Positions 53,664-63,194 of a DNA stretch of 64,000 nt are shown one piece after another. This DNA comes from Microbacterium galbinum. GTDB lineage: Bacteria; Actinomycetota; Actinomycetes; Actinomycetales; Microbacteriaceae. The notes under the pieces were generated by a model. It searched no databases, had not been told where the DNA came from, and saw nothing but the letters and a program-made list of their open reading frames with translations. The stretch lies in NCBI RefSeq assembly GCF_023101185.1, contig NZ_CP078077.1, positions 2,199,630 through 2,263,629 of the forward strand. The letters are read 5' to 3'. The position numbers and the translations under genes are program-made. The stretch's first letter is position 1; every line of letters starts with the position of its first letter.

Positions 53664-54629
53664 ATGAGTGGAATCGTCGTGGAAGACGTCAGCCGGGCCT
53701 TCGGGACGGTGCAGGCCGTCCGGTCGGCCACACTGCGCGCGGAACCGGGGCGCGTGACCGGACTCGTCGGGCCGAACGGCGCGGGCAAGACGACCCTGCT
53801 CCTGATGCTGGCCTCGCTGCTCGCCCCCGACACCGGCACGATCCGCATCGGCGGCGTCGACCCGATGGTCGATCCGCTGGCCGCCCGCAAGATGCTCGGA
53901 TGGATGCCCGACGCGCTCGGCGCCTGGCCCTCGCTGACGGCGCGCGAGACACTCGTGACCACGGGTCGGCTGTACGACATCGCACCGACGGATACCGCGC
54001 ATCGCGCCGCCGCGCTGCTCGACCTCGTCGGGCTCACCCCGCTCGCCGATTCCCCCGCGAAGGTGCTCTCCCGCGGGCAGAAGCAGAAGCTCGGGCTCGC
54101 CCGGGCGCTCGTGCACGACCCCCGGGTGCTGCTGCTCGACGAGCCCGCCTCGGGACTCGATCCCGAGGCCCGTGTGCAGCTGCGCGTGCTGCTGCGCCGT
54201 CTCGCCGCCGAGGGGCGCACCGTGCTCATCTCCAGCCACATCCTCTCGGAGCTCGAGGAGGTCGTCGACGACGCCGTCTTCCTCGTCGCGGGGGCGGTGG
54301 TCGACGCGGCGCCGGCCCAGGCATCCGTCCGCGCCTGGCGGATCCGGCTGGTCGGCGCCTCGACCGATCGGTTGGCCGCCGACGCCTGGCAGGTCGCGTC
54401 GACCCTCGGGGTGGCTCCGGAGTCGCTCGGCGCCGACCGCGGAGCCGTACTGATCGGCTTCGAGACCGAGGAGTCCGCCGCGCGCGCGCTGCAGAGGCTG
54501 GTCGCCGCGCAGCTCCCGATCTCGGAGTTCGCGCCGGCGCAGAGCGCGCTCGAACACACGTTCCTGCATCTGAATCCGACGGTCGTACCCCCGCCCACGG
54601 CTCACCCCGGAACGGAGGCCGGAGCATGA
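53664..54629 (+). CDS. ABC exporter, ATP-binding protein
   Basis: 321 residues. Walker A GLVGPNGAGKTTLLLML, Q-loop region, signature LSRGQKQKLGLARAL, Walker B VLLLDEPASGLDPEA and H-switch SSHILSELEEV are intact. A ~95-residue C-terminal domain (with LQRLVAAQLPISEFAPAQSALEHTF, key run SALEHTFL) is typical of the CcmA/DrrA-type exporters. Partner of the permease overlapping its stop by 4 bases. Substrate unknown. Confidence 0.92.
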   Translation: MSGIVVEDVSRAFGTVQAVRSATLRAEPGRVTGLVGPNGAGKTTLLLMLASLLAPDTGTIRIGGVDPMVDPLAARKMLGWMPDALGAWPSLTARETLVTTGRLYDIAPTDTAHRAAALLDLVGLTPLADSPAKVLSRGQKQKLGLARALVHDPRVLLLDEPASGLDPEARVQLRVLLRRLAAEGRTVLISSHILSELEEVVDDAVFLVAGAVVDAAPAQASVRAWRIRLVGASTDRLAADAWQVASTLGVAPESLGADRGAVLIGFETEESAARALQRLVAAQLPISEFAPAQSALEHTFLHLNPTVVPPPTAHPGTEAGA

Positions 54630-55639
54630 GCATCGCCCATATCGGCACCATCGCCCGTCTCGAATTGACCCAGCGCCTGCGCAGTGTCGGTTGGTACGTG
54701 CTGCTCGGCGTCTTCGCCGTGGTGCTCCTCGGGGTCACTGCGCTGTCGTCCGCCGTCTACTCCTACGGCGACGCCCCGGGGGCGGGGATCTTCTCGATCG
54801 TCGTGAACATGGTGCTCCTGCTCGTCGTGCTCGTGTCGCCCACGCTGAGCGGCAACGCCATCAACGGAGATCGCGAATCGGCGACCCTCGCCGCGATCCA
54901 GGTGACCGCGGTCTCGACCGGCGACATCATGCTCGGCAAGCTCGTCGCCGCGATCGCGACGGGCGGGGCATTCCTGCTCGTCGCGCTGCCCTTCCTCGCC
55001 TTCTCACTGCTCGGCGGGGGCGCGGACCCGCTGGTGCTGCTCATCTCGATCCTCGTACTGGCCGCGGAGATCGTCATCGTCGCGGCCATCGGGGTGGGGC
55101 TGAGCGGTCTGATCGCGCGTCCACTGTTCTCGGTCGCCACGACGTACCTCGTGGTCGCCGGTCTGGTGATCGGCACGCTCATCGTGTTCGCGCTGGGCGG
55201 GCTCGCCGTGCGCGGCGAGGCGACGAACTACAGCCGTCCCTACGACGAGAACGGCCCGATCTGCGACCAGTGGGAGGAGTACACCTACGAGGTGCCGCGC
55301 TTCGATCTCGTGTGGTGGGCGCTCGCCGCGAACCCCTTCGTCGTGCTGGCCGACGCCACGCCCACCGAGTACGGAAGCGGCGGGTATCCGGTCGATCTGT
55401 TCGGGCAGATCAAGTACGGGGTGCGCAGCGCGCAGCTGTCGCCCCTCGAACAGCGCTGGGACGACTGCGCGGCGGGGAGCCCCGGTCCGACTCCGCGCGA
55501 GGTGATCGACTCCACGGTGCCGAGCTGGTTCGTCGGGCTCGGAGTGCAGGTCGTGATCGCCGGGTCGCTGTTCGCCGGGGCGTGGTCGCGCACGCGCACG
55601 CCCGCACGGATGCTGCCGCCGGGGACGCGCATCGCCTGA
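54626..55639 (+). CDS. ABC-2 type exporter permease
   Basis: 337 residues, six membrane helices: one near ~20-42, a cluster between ~60 and 190, and one at ~305-325. A ~105-residue soluble loop (ATNYSRPYDENGPICDQWEEY region onward) lies before the last helix and faces outside; it holds two Cys. LSGNAINGDRESATLAAIQVT is the coupling segment found in ABC-2 permeases. ATG overlaps the ATPase stop. Confidence 0.85.
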   Translation: MSIAHIGTIARLELTQRLRSVGWYVLLGVFAVVLLGVTALSSAVYSYGDAPGAGIFSIVVNMVLLLVVLVSPTLSGNAINGDRESATLAAIQVTAVSTGDIMLGKLVAAIATGGAFLLVALPFLAFSLLGGGADPLVLLISILVLAAEIVIVAAIGVGLSGLIARPLFSVATTYLVVAGLVIGTLIVFALGGLAVRGEATNYSRPYDENGPICDQWEEYTYEVPRFDLVWWALAANPFVVLADATPTEYGSGGYPVDLFGQIKYGVRSAQLSPLEQRWDDCAAGSPGPTPREVIDSTVPSWFVGLGVQVVIAGSLFAGAWSRTRTPARMLPPGTRIA

Positions 55640-55707
55640 GCTCCGGTCGCGGATGCCGGACCGTGCGCGAGAGGGAAACGGGCGGCGGTGGTGTCGGTGG
55701 CGCCGCC

Positions 55708-55713
55708 TAGACT
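55708..55713 (+). promoter_or_regulatory. Candidate -10 of the UvrD/PcrA gene
   Basis: TAGACT ends 9 bases before the ATG at 55723, giving at most a 3-base leader. Confidence 0.5.
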
Positions 55714-55722
55714 CGTAGAGCC

Positions 55723-58185
55723 ATGACCGAAGCTCCTCTCATCGTTCCCGGAACCGCCGGCCCGCAGGGTCAGGACGACCTCCTCGCCGGCCTCAACCCG
55801 CAGCAGCTCGAGGCCGTCACCTACCGCGGTCCCGCGCTGCTCATCGTCGCGGGGGCCGGATCGGGCAAGACGAGCGTGCTCACGCGTCGGATCGCGTCGC
55901 TGCTGCGCAGCCGCGAGGCCTGGCCGAGCCAGATCCTCGCGATCACCTTCACCAACAAGGCGGCGGGCGAGATGCGCGAGCGCGTCGAGGGCCTGATCGG
56001 CGATGCGGCACGCGGCATGTGGATCTCGACCTTCCACTCGGCATGCGTGCGCATCCTGCGGCGCGAGGCGCAGCAGTTCGGGTTCACCAAGTCGTTCACG
56101 ATCTACGACTCGGGTGACTCCCGCGCGCTCATCAAGCGTCTGGTCAAGGAGCACGAGGCCGACGCCTTCGGGCTGACCCCGGCATCCGTGCAGTCGCGCA
56201 TCTCGAAGCTCAAGAACGAGCTGTCGGATGCCGAGTCCTATGCGCGGCAGGCCAACATGTCGGACCCCGCCGAGCGGATCTTCGTCGAGGTCTTCGCCGA
56301 CTACCAGCGTCAGCTGCAGAAGGCGAACGCCTTCGACTTCGACGACCTGATCGGGCAGACGGTCTACCTGTTCCGCGCGTTCCCCGAGGTGGCCGATACG
56401 TATCGCCGTCGGTTCCGGCACATCCTCGTCGACGAGTACCAGGACACCAACCACGCGCAGTACGCGCTCATCCACGAGCTCACGCGGCCCCTCGCATCCT
56501 CGTCGGCACCCGACCCGTATGCCTCGAACGGCATGATGATCTTCGAACCGGAGCCCGAGCCGAAGAACGCCGACACCGCCGGCGCCTCGCTCACCGTCGT
56601 CGGCGACTCCGACCAGTCGATCTACGCGTTCCGCGGTGCCGACATCCGCAACATCAGCGAGTTCGAACGCGACTTCCCCGGGGCGCGCGTGGTGCTGCTC
56701 GAGCAGAACTACCGCTCGACGCAGAACATCCTCTCGGCGGCCAACGCGGTGATCGGCAACAACTTCGACCGCAAGGAGAAGAAGCTCTGGAGCGACCGGG
56801 GCGAGGGCGACAAGATCATCGGCTTCACCGGGTACTCGCAGCACGACGAGGCGCAGTTCGTGGCCGACGAGGTCGAGGCGCTGCACCGCGCCGGCATGCC
56901 GTACTCCGAGATGGCGGTCTTCTACCGCACGAACTCCCAGTCGCGTGCGCTCGAGGAGATCTTCATCCGTTCGGCGGTGCCGTACAAGATCATGGGCGGT
57001 ACCAAGTTCTACGAGCGCGCCGAGATCAAGGACGCGCTGGCGTATCTCGTGGCGGTCGCGAACCCCGCCGACGAGATGGCGGTGCGCCGCATCCTCAACA
57101 AGCCGCGTCGCGGCATCGGCGATGTGACCGAGACGGCCATCGCCCGCTTCGCCGAGGAGCAGGGGATCACGTTCCGCGACGCCCTGTCTATGCCGGCACA
57201 GCTCGGCTTCGGCCCCAAGATCCAGGCGGCGATCGCGCAGCTCGACGCCGTGCTCACCGAGGCGACGGCCATCATGCTGCCGCCGACGGGCGAGGTGCCG
57301 GCTCCGACGACCGTGGCCGACGGCCTGAGCCTGCTGCTCGCCAAGAGCGGTTACCTCGATGCGCTGCGCGCCAGCCGCGACCCGCAGGACGAAGCGCGCG
57401 TCGAGAACCTCGACGAGTTCGTCGCCGTCGCCCGCGATTTCGCACGCAACAACCCCGAGGGCACGATCGTCGACTTCCTCACCGATGTGGCGCTCGTGGC
57501 GGATGCCGATGACCTCGACGACGAGTCGGGCACGGTGTCGCTCATGACGATGCACACCGCCAAGGGCCTCGAGTACGACGCGGTCTTCGTCACGGGTGTC
57601 GAGGAAGACCTCATCCCGCACCGCATCTCGGCCGGCGAGCCCGGTGGTCCGCAGGAGGAGCGTCGGCTCTTCTACGTCGGTATCACCCGTGCTCGCAAGC
57701 GCCTGCACCTGTCGCTCGCGATGACCAGGGCGCAGTTCGGCGAGGTGACCGTCGCGATGCCGAGTCGTTTCCTGCAGGAGATCCCGGTCGCTCTGATCGA
57801 CTGGCGCCAGTCCCCGGGAGACGTCAACTCCCGCGGGGGCATGCAATCGCGCGCCCTCAACGCGCGCCGCGCGGGCGGATTCGGAGGATCGGGGTCGGGG
57901 TCGGGTTCCGGCGATCGCTTCGGAGTCAAGCCGCTGCCGGGCCGCGATTCGCTCAAGCCCCTCTCGACCGCCATGGACCGCTTCCCCAACCGCGTCACGG
58001 CCAAGGTGCGCGACAACGGCGACCTCGAACTCACCGCGGGGGACCGCATCCGCCACGTCGATTTCGGCGAGGGTCGCGTCGACACCGTCACCGGTGAGGG
58101 CGCCAAGCGCATCGCGCACGTGCGCTTCGACACCGCCGGGCAGAAGAAGCTCCTCATCAAGGTCGCACCGATCGAGAAGATCTGA
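55723..58185 (+). CDS. pcrA: UvrD/PcrA-type superfamily 1 DNA helicase
   Basis: 820 residues. A 3'-5' helicase used in nucleotide excision repair and to clear RecA or stalled polymerase. Motif I VAGAGSGKTSVLTRRI, Ia TFTNKAAGEMRERV, II VDEYQDTN, III GDSDQSIYAFRGAD, IV NYRSTQNIL, V TAKGLEYDAVFVTG and VI YVGITRARKRLH are all intact. An extra ~35-residue Pro/Glu loop sits between motifs II and III, as in actinobacterial UvrD1. The C-terminal ~120 residues include a Gly/Ser linker and a Tudor-like end (IRHVDFGEGRVDTVTGEG) that binds RNA polymerase in PcrA. Confidence 0.95.
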   Translation: MTEAPLIVPGTAGPQGQDDLLAGLNPQQLEAVTYRGPALLIVAGAGSGKTSVLTRRIASLLRSREAWPSQILAITFTNKAAGEMRERVEGLIGDAARGMWISTFHSACVRILRREAQQFGFTKSFTIYDSGDSRALIKRLVKEHEADAFGLTPASVQSRISKLKNELSDAESYARQANMSDPAERIFVEVFADYQRQLQKANAFDFDDLIGQTVYLFRAFPEVADTYRRRFRHILVDEYQDTNHAQYALIHELTRPLASSSAPDPYASNGMMIFEPEPEPKNADTAGASLTVVGDSDQSIYAFRGADIRNISEFERDFPGARVVLLEQNYRSTQNILSAANAVIGNNFDRKEKKLWSDRGEGDKIIGFTGYSQHDEAQFVADEVEALHRAGMPYSEMAVFYRTNSQSRALEEIFIRSAVPYKIMGGTKFYERAEIKDALAYLVAVANPADEMAVRRILNKPRRGIGDVTETAIARFAEEQGITFRDALSMPAQLGFGPKIQAAIAQLDAVLTEATAIMLPPTGEVPAPTTVADGLSLLLAKSGYLDALRASRDPQDEARVENLDEFVAVARDFARNNPEGTIVDFLTDVALVADADDLDDESGTVSLMTMHTAKGLEYDAVFVTGVEEDLIPHRISAGEPGGPQEERRLFYVGITRARKRLHLSLAMTRAQFGEVTVAMPSRFLQEIPVALIDWRQSPGDVNSRGGMQSRALNARRAGGFGGSGSGSGSGDRFGVKPLPGRDSLKPLSTAMDRFPNRVTAKVRDNGDLELTAGDRIRHVDFGEGRVDTVTGEGAKRIAHVRFDTAGQKKLLIKVAPIEKI

Positions 58186-58242
58186 CGGCACCGAGCCGGT
58201 GCTGCCGGGCCCACTGCCGCCGAGGGCGGAGCCGCGGAGGGT

Positions 58243-58248
58243 TAGGCT
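58243..58248 (+). promoter_or_regulatory. -10 hexamer of the SseB gene (leaderless)
   Basis: TAGGCT ends 7 bases before the ATG at 58256, fixing that start over a longer in-frame extension into the end of the helicase gene. Confidence 0.6.
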
Positions 58249-58255
58249 GGCTCAT

Positions 58256-59374
58256 ATGGCCCTCTTCTCCCGCCGCAAGAAGTCCGCTGACGACGCCGTC
58301 ACCTCCGCACCCGACGCCGCCGAGGCGGTCGAGACGCCGGCGGATGAGGCTGCGGTCGCCGCGGCGGAGGAAGCCCCCGCCGCTCCGTCGATCGGCATCT
58401 CGGTGCAGGCTTTCCGCGGCGTCGGAGCGGAGGCGGGTCCCGAGGTCTCGCTGCCCGACCCCGACGCGAAGCCCGCTCCGGCCGTGCAGACCGCGCCTAC
58501 GGCGCCCGCCGCCCCTGCCGCTCCCGCCGCCGAGCCGCGTCTGCCTCTCGCCCCCGCGTCGCCGCCCGAGCAGACCGAGTCCGTTCCCGGCATGAAGGAC
58601 AACGTGCTGCTGCGCGAGGCCCTGAAGCAGGTCGAGAAGGGCGCGAGCAACGAGCAGCTGCTCGGCGTCATGCGGCAGGCGCTGCAGGGACACCTCTTCA
58701 TCCGCGTGAACGGCGATGCCCGAGCGCAGATCGCCGAGGGCAAGCCCCTCGCCGTCGCCGTCGTGCGCGACGAGGAGCGCCAGTTCATGCTGGCCTTCAG
58801 CTCGGCCGCCGCCGTGCGCGATTCGGTGAAGCTCGAAGCCGACCCGTCCTCGACATCGGCCGTGGCGCAGCCCTCGACCTCCGTCATGCAGCAGGTCGTG
58901 GCCGGCGACTTCGCGGGCCTCATCATCGACAACGCCTCGGCGCCGCACCGGGTCGTGTTCCCGACCGAGCTGCTGCAGAAGACCCTCGAGCAGGCCGATG
59001 CCGAGATGGCGGTCAAGACCATCGTCGCGGCCCCGCGCGAACAGGACTCCGCGACCCGTGCGGGCGAGGCGCTCGCCGAGACGCGCATGTGGGTGGCCGT
59101 GAACGACGGTGGCGCCGACGGCCAGGTGGGTATCGCCGAGGCGCAGACGACCGACGGCAAGCGCTTCCTGCAGCTGTTCTCGCACCCGCTCGAGGTCATC
59201 GCCCTCGGCCGCGGCGACCGACCGCTGCCCTTCGAGCCCGCGCAGCTCGCCAAGGTGCTCGCGGGGCACACCGAGATGGCGGGCGTCGTGATCGATCCGG
59301 CAGGTCCCACCCTCATCGTCGAACGCGATGCCCTCACGCGCGTGCTCGAACTCGCCCCCGCGACCGAGGACTGA
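58256..59374 (+). CDS. SseB-domain protein
   Basis: 372 residues. Residues 1-110 are a low-complexity Ala/Pro/Glu linker. Two SseB N-terminal-type modules follow: ~115-235 (NVLLREALKQVEKGASNEQLLGVM, VVRDEERQFMLAFSS, PTELLQKTLEQA) and ~240-370 (TRMWVAVNDG, GKRFLQLFSHPLEV, PAQLAKVLAGHTEMAGVVIDPAG). SseB-domain proteins are common in actinobacteria, and their function is not established. Nothing ties it to its DNA-repair neighbours beyond proximity. Confidence 0.85.
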   Translation: MALFSRRKKSADDAVTSAPDAAEAVETPADEAAVAAAEEAPAAPSIGISVQAFRGVGAEAGPEVSLPDPDAKPAPAVQTAPTAPAAPAAPAAEPRLPLAPASPPEQTESVPGMKDNVLLREALKQVEKGASNEQLLGVMRQALQGHLFIRVNGDARAQIAEGKPLAVAVVRDEERQFMLAFSSAAAVRDSVKLEADPSSTSAVAQPSTSVMQQVVAGDFAGLIIDNASAPHRVVFPTELLQKTLEQADAEMAVKTIVAAPREQDSATRAGEALAETRMWVAVNDGGADGQVGIAEAQTTDGKRFLQLFSHPLEVIALGRGDRPLPFEPAQLAKVLAGHTEMAGVVIDPAGPTLIVERDALTRVLELAPATED

Positions 59375-59433
59375 CACCACACGGCGGAGGGGCCCTGCTG
59401 CGGCGCGCCCTTCCGCGGGCGGCAGCCGCGCTC

Positions 59434-59439
59434 TAGGGT
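59434..59439 (+). promoter_or_regulatory. -10 hexamer of the LigD-type polymerase gene (leaderless)
   Basis: TAGGGT ends 6 bases before the ATG at 59446. Confidence 0.55.
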
Positions 59440-59445
59440 CGTTGC

Positions 59446-60501
59446 ATGGCCTCCGAACGCGTGCCCGTGACCGTTTCCGACCCGGAGGGGGAGCGCGAGG
59501 TCGTGCTCTCCAGCCCCAACCGGGTCGTGTGGCCGGAGGTCGGGATCACCAAGTCCGAGCTGGCCGACTACGTGCAGCGGGTCGCCGATCCCTTCCTCGC
59601 GTCGAACGGCGACCGACCGGTATCGCTCGAGCGGTTCCGTGACGGCGTGGGGAGCGAGGGCTTCTTCTCGAAGAATCCGCCGAAGGGCACTCCCGACTAC
59701 GTCGACGCCGTGACGGTGACCTACAACAGCGGGCGGCGGCATCCGCAGATCGTGCTGAACCGACCGTCGGCGATCGTGTGGGCCGTGCAGATGAACACGA
59801 TCGTGTTCCACCCGTGGGCGTCGCTCGCGAGTGACCCCGACAACCCCGTCGAACTGCGCATCGATCTCGATCCGCAACCGGGCACGGACTTCGCGGATGC
59901 CGTCGCCGCCGCCCACGGCCTGCGGGAGGTGCTGAGCGAGGCGGGCCTCGAGGCGTTCGCGAAGACGAGCGGCAATCGCGGTCTGCACGTGTTCGCGCCG
60001 ATCGAACCCACCCACGAGTTCCTCGACGTGCGACACGCGGTCATCGCCGCGGGACGCGAACTCGAACGCCGGATGCCCGATCGGGTCACGATGAGCTGGT
60101 GGAAGGAGGAGCGCGGAGAGCGCATCTTCATCGACTTCAATCAGGCCAACCGTGATCGAACGATGGCGGGCGCCTACAGTCCGCGTGCCCTGCCGGGTGC
60201 GACCGTGTCGACCCCGGTGCACTGGGACGAGCTCGACGGCCTCGATCCGACGAGGTTCACGGTGCGCAGCGTTCCGCAGCGCCTCGACGAGATCGGCGAC
60301 CCGTGGGCCGACAAGCAGCAGAAGCCCGGGCGCATCGACACCCTTCTCGCCTGGTGGGAGCGCGACGTCGAAGACGGCCTGGGCGAGCTGTCGTTCCCGC
60401 CCGAGTTCCCCAAGATGCCGGGGGAGCCGCCGCGCGTGCAGCCCAGCAAGAAGGTGGCGGCGCACTGGGATGCCGACGGGGAGCCTGCCGCGAAGGACTG
60501 A
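59446..60501 (+). CDS. LigD-type primase-polymerase (NHEJ polymerase domain protein)
   Basis: 351 residues, the polymerase module of LigD as a stand-alone protein. NRVVWPEVGITKSELADYV at the start, FFSKNPPKGTPD, the catalytic acidic pair in LRIDLDPQPG, KTSGNRGLHVFAPI and FIDFNQANRDRTMAGAYSPRA (key run FIDFNQANRDRT) are the archaeo-eukaryotic primase motifs. It fills gaps with NTPs or dNTPs in end joining. It converges on an ATP-dependent ligase with one base between stops, so this is a split LigD system. No Ku gene is in the window. Confidence 0.9.
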   Translation: MASERVPVTVSDPEGEREVVLSSPNRVVWPEVGITKSELADYVQRVADPFLASNGDRPVSLERFRDGVGSEGFFSKNPPKGTPDYVDAVTVTYNSGRRHPQIVLNRPSAIVWAVQMNTIVFHPWASLASDPDNPVELRIDLDPQPGTDFADAVAAAHGLREVLSEAGLEAFAKTSGNRGLHVFAPIEPTHEFLDVRHAVIAAGRELERRMPDRVTMSWWKEERGERIFIDFNQANRDRTMAGAYSPRALPGATVSTPVHWDELDGLDPTRFTVRSVPQRLDEIGDPWADKQQKPGRIDTLLAWWERDVEDGLGELSFPPEFPKMPGEPPRVQPSKKVAAHWDADGEPAAKD

Positions 60502-60502
60502 G

Positions 60503-61546
60503 TCAGCCGATCACGTCGGCGAGGTCGTATCCCGCGACCGAGTCGAGCTGCGCGTAGGTGCACGAGCGCGCTTCGCGATCGGGACGCCAGCGTTCGAACT
60601 GCACGGTGTGGCGGAAGCGCGCACCCTCGAGCTGGTCGTAGCGCACCTCGAGAACGCGCTCTGGACGCAGGCGCACGAAGGAGACGTCCTTCGATCCGGT
60701 GAAGCGCGATCGCTCGCCCTCGCCGGTGACGGCGTCTCCGGCTTCGTCGCGCTCGACCAGGGGCGCGAGCTCCTCGACGAGGTCGCGGCGGCGCGCGTCG
60801 CTCCACGCGGCGACGCCGCCCACCTGGCGTAGCGTTCCGTCCTCGTCGTAGAGGCCGACGAGGAGCGAGCCGACTCCCGCGCCGGACTTGTGGATGCGGT
60901 ATCCGAGCGCCACGACGTCGGCCGTGCGGGCGTGCTTGACCTTGATCAGGGTGCGCTTGCCGGGGGCGTAGGGCTGGTCGAGCGGCTTCGCGACGACCCC
61001 GTCGAGCCCGGCGCCCTCGAACTCCGCGAGCCAGCGCACGGCCGCATCGTGATCACGCGTCGTACGGGTGATGTGCACGGGATGCGCCACGTCCGCCAGA
61101 AGCGACTCCAGGCGAGCCCGGCGCTCCGAGAACGGCCGGTCGAGCAGGTCGTCGTCGCCCTCCGCGAGCAGGTCGAACGCGATGAACATCGCCGGTGTCT
61201 CGGCGGCGAGGCGCGCCACGCGGGAGGCTGCGGGGTGGATGCGCTGGCTGAGCGCCTCCCAGTCGAGACGCTGCTCTCCTTCCGCGCCGGTCGCGACGAC
61301 GATCTCGCCGTCGAGCAGGCACGGGCGGGGGAGCAGCTCCGGAATCGCCTCCACGAGTTCCGGGAAGTACCGGGTGAGCGGCTTGGCTCCGCGGGATCCG
61401 ATCTCGACGGTCTCGCCGTCCCACGCGAGGAGCCCGCGGAACCCGTCCCACTTGGGTTCGAAGAGCAGGCCGCCGGGCGTCTTCGCCGGATCGGGCACGG
61501 TCGCCGCGGCCTTCGCGAGCATCGGGGCGGGGATGTCGTAGCGCAT
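60503..61546 (-). CDS. ATP-dependent DNA ligase (LigC-like)
   Basis: 347 residues from the ATG at 61546. Motif I is FEPKWDGFRG with the adenylated Lys32; motif III FIAFDLLAEGDDDLL, motif IV DGVVAKPLDQPY, motif V KVKHARTADVV and the OB-fold half (VGLYDEDGTLRQVGGVAAW) follow. Without polymerase or nuclease modules it matches actinobacterial LigC. It may work with the converging polymerase in end joining or excision repair. A CAGGAT hexamer lies 6 bases before the ATG. Confidence 0.92.
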   Translation of the reverse strand: MRYDIPAPMLAKAAATVPDPAKTPGGLLFEPKWDGFRGLLAWDGETVEIGSRGAKPLTRYFPELVEAIPELLPRPCLLDGEIVVATGAEGEQRLDWEALSQRIHPAASRVARLAAETPAMFIAFDLLAEGDDDLLDRPFSERRARLESLLADVAHPVHITRTTRDHDAAVRWLAEFEGAGLDGVVAKPLDQPYAPGKRTLIKVKHARTADVVALGYRIHKSGAGVGSLLVGLYDEDGTLRQVGGVAAWSDARRRDLVEELAPLVERDEAGDAVTGEGERSRFTGSKDVSFVRLRPERVLEVRYDQLEGARFRHTVQFERWRPDREARSCTYAQLDSVAGYDLADVIG

Positions 61547-61552
61547 GCCTCC

Positions 61553-61558
61553 ATCCTG
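61553..61558 (-). promoter_or_regulatory. Candidate -10 of the DNA ligase gene
   Basis: Minus-strand CAGGAT ends 6 bases before the ATG at 61546. Spacing fits the leaderless pattern; the hexamer is a weak match. Confidence 0.4.
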
Positions 61559-61658
61559 GCGAGCACGTGCGTGCGGCGGAAGGGCACGCGAGGAGTCACG
61601 ACATGCCGCGCTGGCGCCGCGAGGCGCGGCGTGTCCTGACCCCTCACGGGGAGCGGTG

Positions 61659-63110
61659 TCAGGGGAAGAGGTCGCCGAGCTCGTGCGGCTCGCCGGCATC
61701 GGCGAGGGCCGTGCGGGCGGCGAGCCACCCCGACATGCCGTTGACGCCGGGCCCGGGCGGGGTCGCGGCCGAGGCGAGATAGACGCCGGGCATCGGCGTG
61801 CGCCACGGGGCTGCGGAGAGCGTCGGCCGCTGCAGCGCCTGCCGCATCGTGAACGCCCCGCCGAGCACGTCGCCCCGGATCTCGGCCGGGTTGACGGCCT
61901 CGCGGGCGGATGCCGGCACCGAACGATGGGCGAGGATCCGCTCTCGGAACCCCGGAGCGAAGCGCTCGACCTGACGCGTGATCAGCTCGGTCGCGTCGAG
62001 GTCCGAGTCGAGGGGAACGTGGATGTAGGTCCACAACACGGCCTTGCCCTCGGGCGCGCGGGTGGCGTCGAAGACGGAGGGCTGGACCGCGAGCACGTAC
62101 GGGCGCTCGCTCACCCGCCCACGGGCGACGGCGTTCTCACTCGCCCGCACCTCCTCACGGGTGCCGCCGAGGTGCACGGTCGGCGACTGCGCCACGTCGG
62201 CGTTCGCCCACGGCACCGGTCCGTCGAGCTCGAAGTCGACCTTCGCCGCGGCCGGTCCGTACCGGTAGCGGGAGAGAGCGCGAGCGTACCCGGCGGGGAT
62301 TCCGGGGTGGGTCAGGGCGAGACGCGGCGAGGTGTTCAGCAGGAGCAGATCGCCGCGCGCGGGATCGCCCCAGTCGAGGATGCCGAGGTCGCGCACGTGC
62401 AGCCCCGTCTCGATGCGACCGCCGTGCGCTTCGAGGTCGGCGACGAGCGCGTCGGCGATCCGCTGGGCGCCCCCGCGCGGATACATCCAGCCCTGTGCGT
62501 GTCCGAGGGCGGCGAGCAGAAGCCCGGCCGCCGCGCCGGGGAGCGAGGGAACGGGCGCGTTGGCATGCGCGAGCACGCCCGTGATCAAGGCCGCCGCCTC
62601 CGGGGTGCGGAAGGCGCGCGAGGCGAGCGGTGTGCCCTGGTCGAGCATCCGCAGGGCGTAACGCGCGGCGGTGAGCGGCTCGTGCGGCCAGCGCGGGATC
62701 TGATGGCCGGTGAAGTCGACGACCCCGTCGATGTGCTCGCTCAGCGGCCGCAGTCGGGCGAGCCATGCATCACGGTCGGCCCCGAGGGCGGCGGACGTCT
62801 TCTCGATGTCGCGCCAGGCGATCGCCGCACGGCCGCCGTCGAGCGGATGGGCGTAGGAGATGTCGGGACGGATCCAGTCGATGCGGTCGGCGAGGCCGAA
62901 GGCGCGGAAGAACGGCGAGGCGAGTGCCGCCGGGTGCACGGCGGAGCAGACGTCGTGGCGGAAGCCGGGAAGGATGCCGTCGGTCGTGCGCACGCCGCCA
63001 CCGATCGTGTTGGACGCCTCGAGCACCCGCACCTCGTACCCCGCCCTGGCGAGCGACACGGCGCTCGCCAGACCGTTGGGCCCGCTGCCGATGATCGTCG
63101 CCCGCACCAT
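61659..63110 (-). CDS. Phytoene-dehydrogenase-like FAD/NAD-dependent oxidoreductase
   Basis: 483 residues from the ATG at 63110. N-terminal dinucleotide motif ATIIGSGPNGLASAVSLARAG with E-binding VLEASNTIGGGVRT, the crtI-type second motif LPGFRHDVCSAVHP, and the C-terminal FAD loop GVYLASAATPPGPGVNGMSGW. Fits the CrtI-related family of unknown-substrate oxidoreductases; no other carotenoid gene is nearby, so carotenoid work is unlikely. An AAGACT hexamer lies 6 bases before the ATG. Divergent from the small Cys-tailed protein. Confidence 0.86.
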   Translation of the reverse strand: MVRATIIGSGPNGLASAVSLARAGYEVRVLEASNTIGGGVRTTDGILPGFRHDVCSAVHPAALASPFFRAFGLADRIDWIRPDISYAHPLDGGRAAIAWRDIEKTSAALGADRDAWLARLRPLSEHIDGVVDFTGHQIPRWPHEPLTAARYALRMLDQGTPLASRAFRTPEAAALITGVLAHANAPVPSLPGAAAGLLLAALGHAQGWMYPRGGAQRIADALVADLEAHGGRIETGLHVRDLGILDWGDPARGDLLLLNTSPRLALTHPGIPAGYARALSRYRYGPAAAKVDFELDGPVPWANADVAQSPTVHLGGTREEVRASENAVARGRVSERPYVLAVQPSVFDATRAPEGKAVLWTYIHVPLDSDLDATELITRQVERFAPGFRERILAHRSVPASAREAVNPAEIRGDVLGGAFTMRQALQRPTLSAAPWRTPMPGVYLASAATPPGPGVNGMSGWLAARTALADAGEPHELGDLFP

Positions 63111-63116
63111 GCCGCC

Positions 63117-63122
63117 AGTCTT
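63117..63122 (-). promoter_or_regulatory. Candidate -10 of the phytoene-dehydrogenase-like gene (leaderless)
   Basis: Minus-strand AAGACT ends 6 bases before the ATG at 63110. Confidence 0.45.
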
Positions 63123-63194
63123 GCACGGCCCGCGCCGGGGCGCGGGGAGCGGAAGCGGTCGAGACGGCCCCGGGATCGTGCGATCCTGGAAGGG

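Noticed and set aside
61659..63110. Carotenoid biosynthesis gene
   Set aside because: The CrtI-like fold is shared by many oxidoreductases, and no phytoene synthase or other carotenoid gene is nearby.
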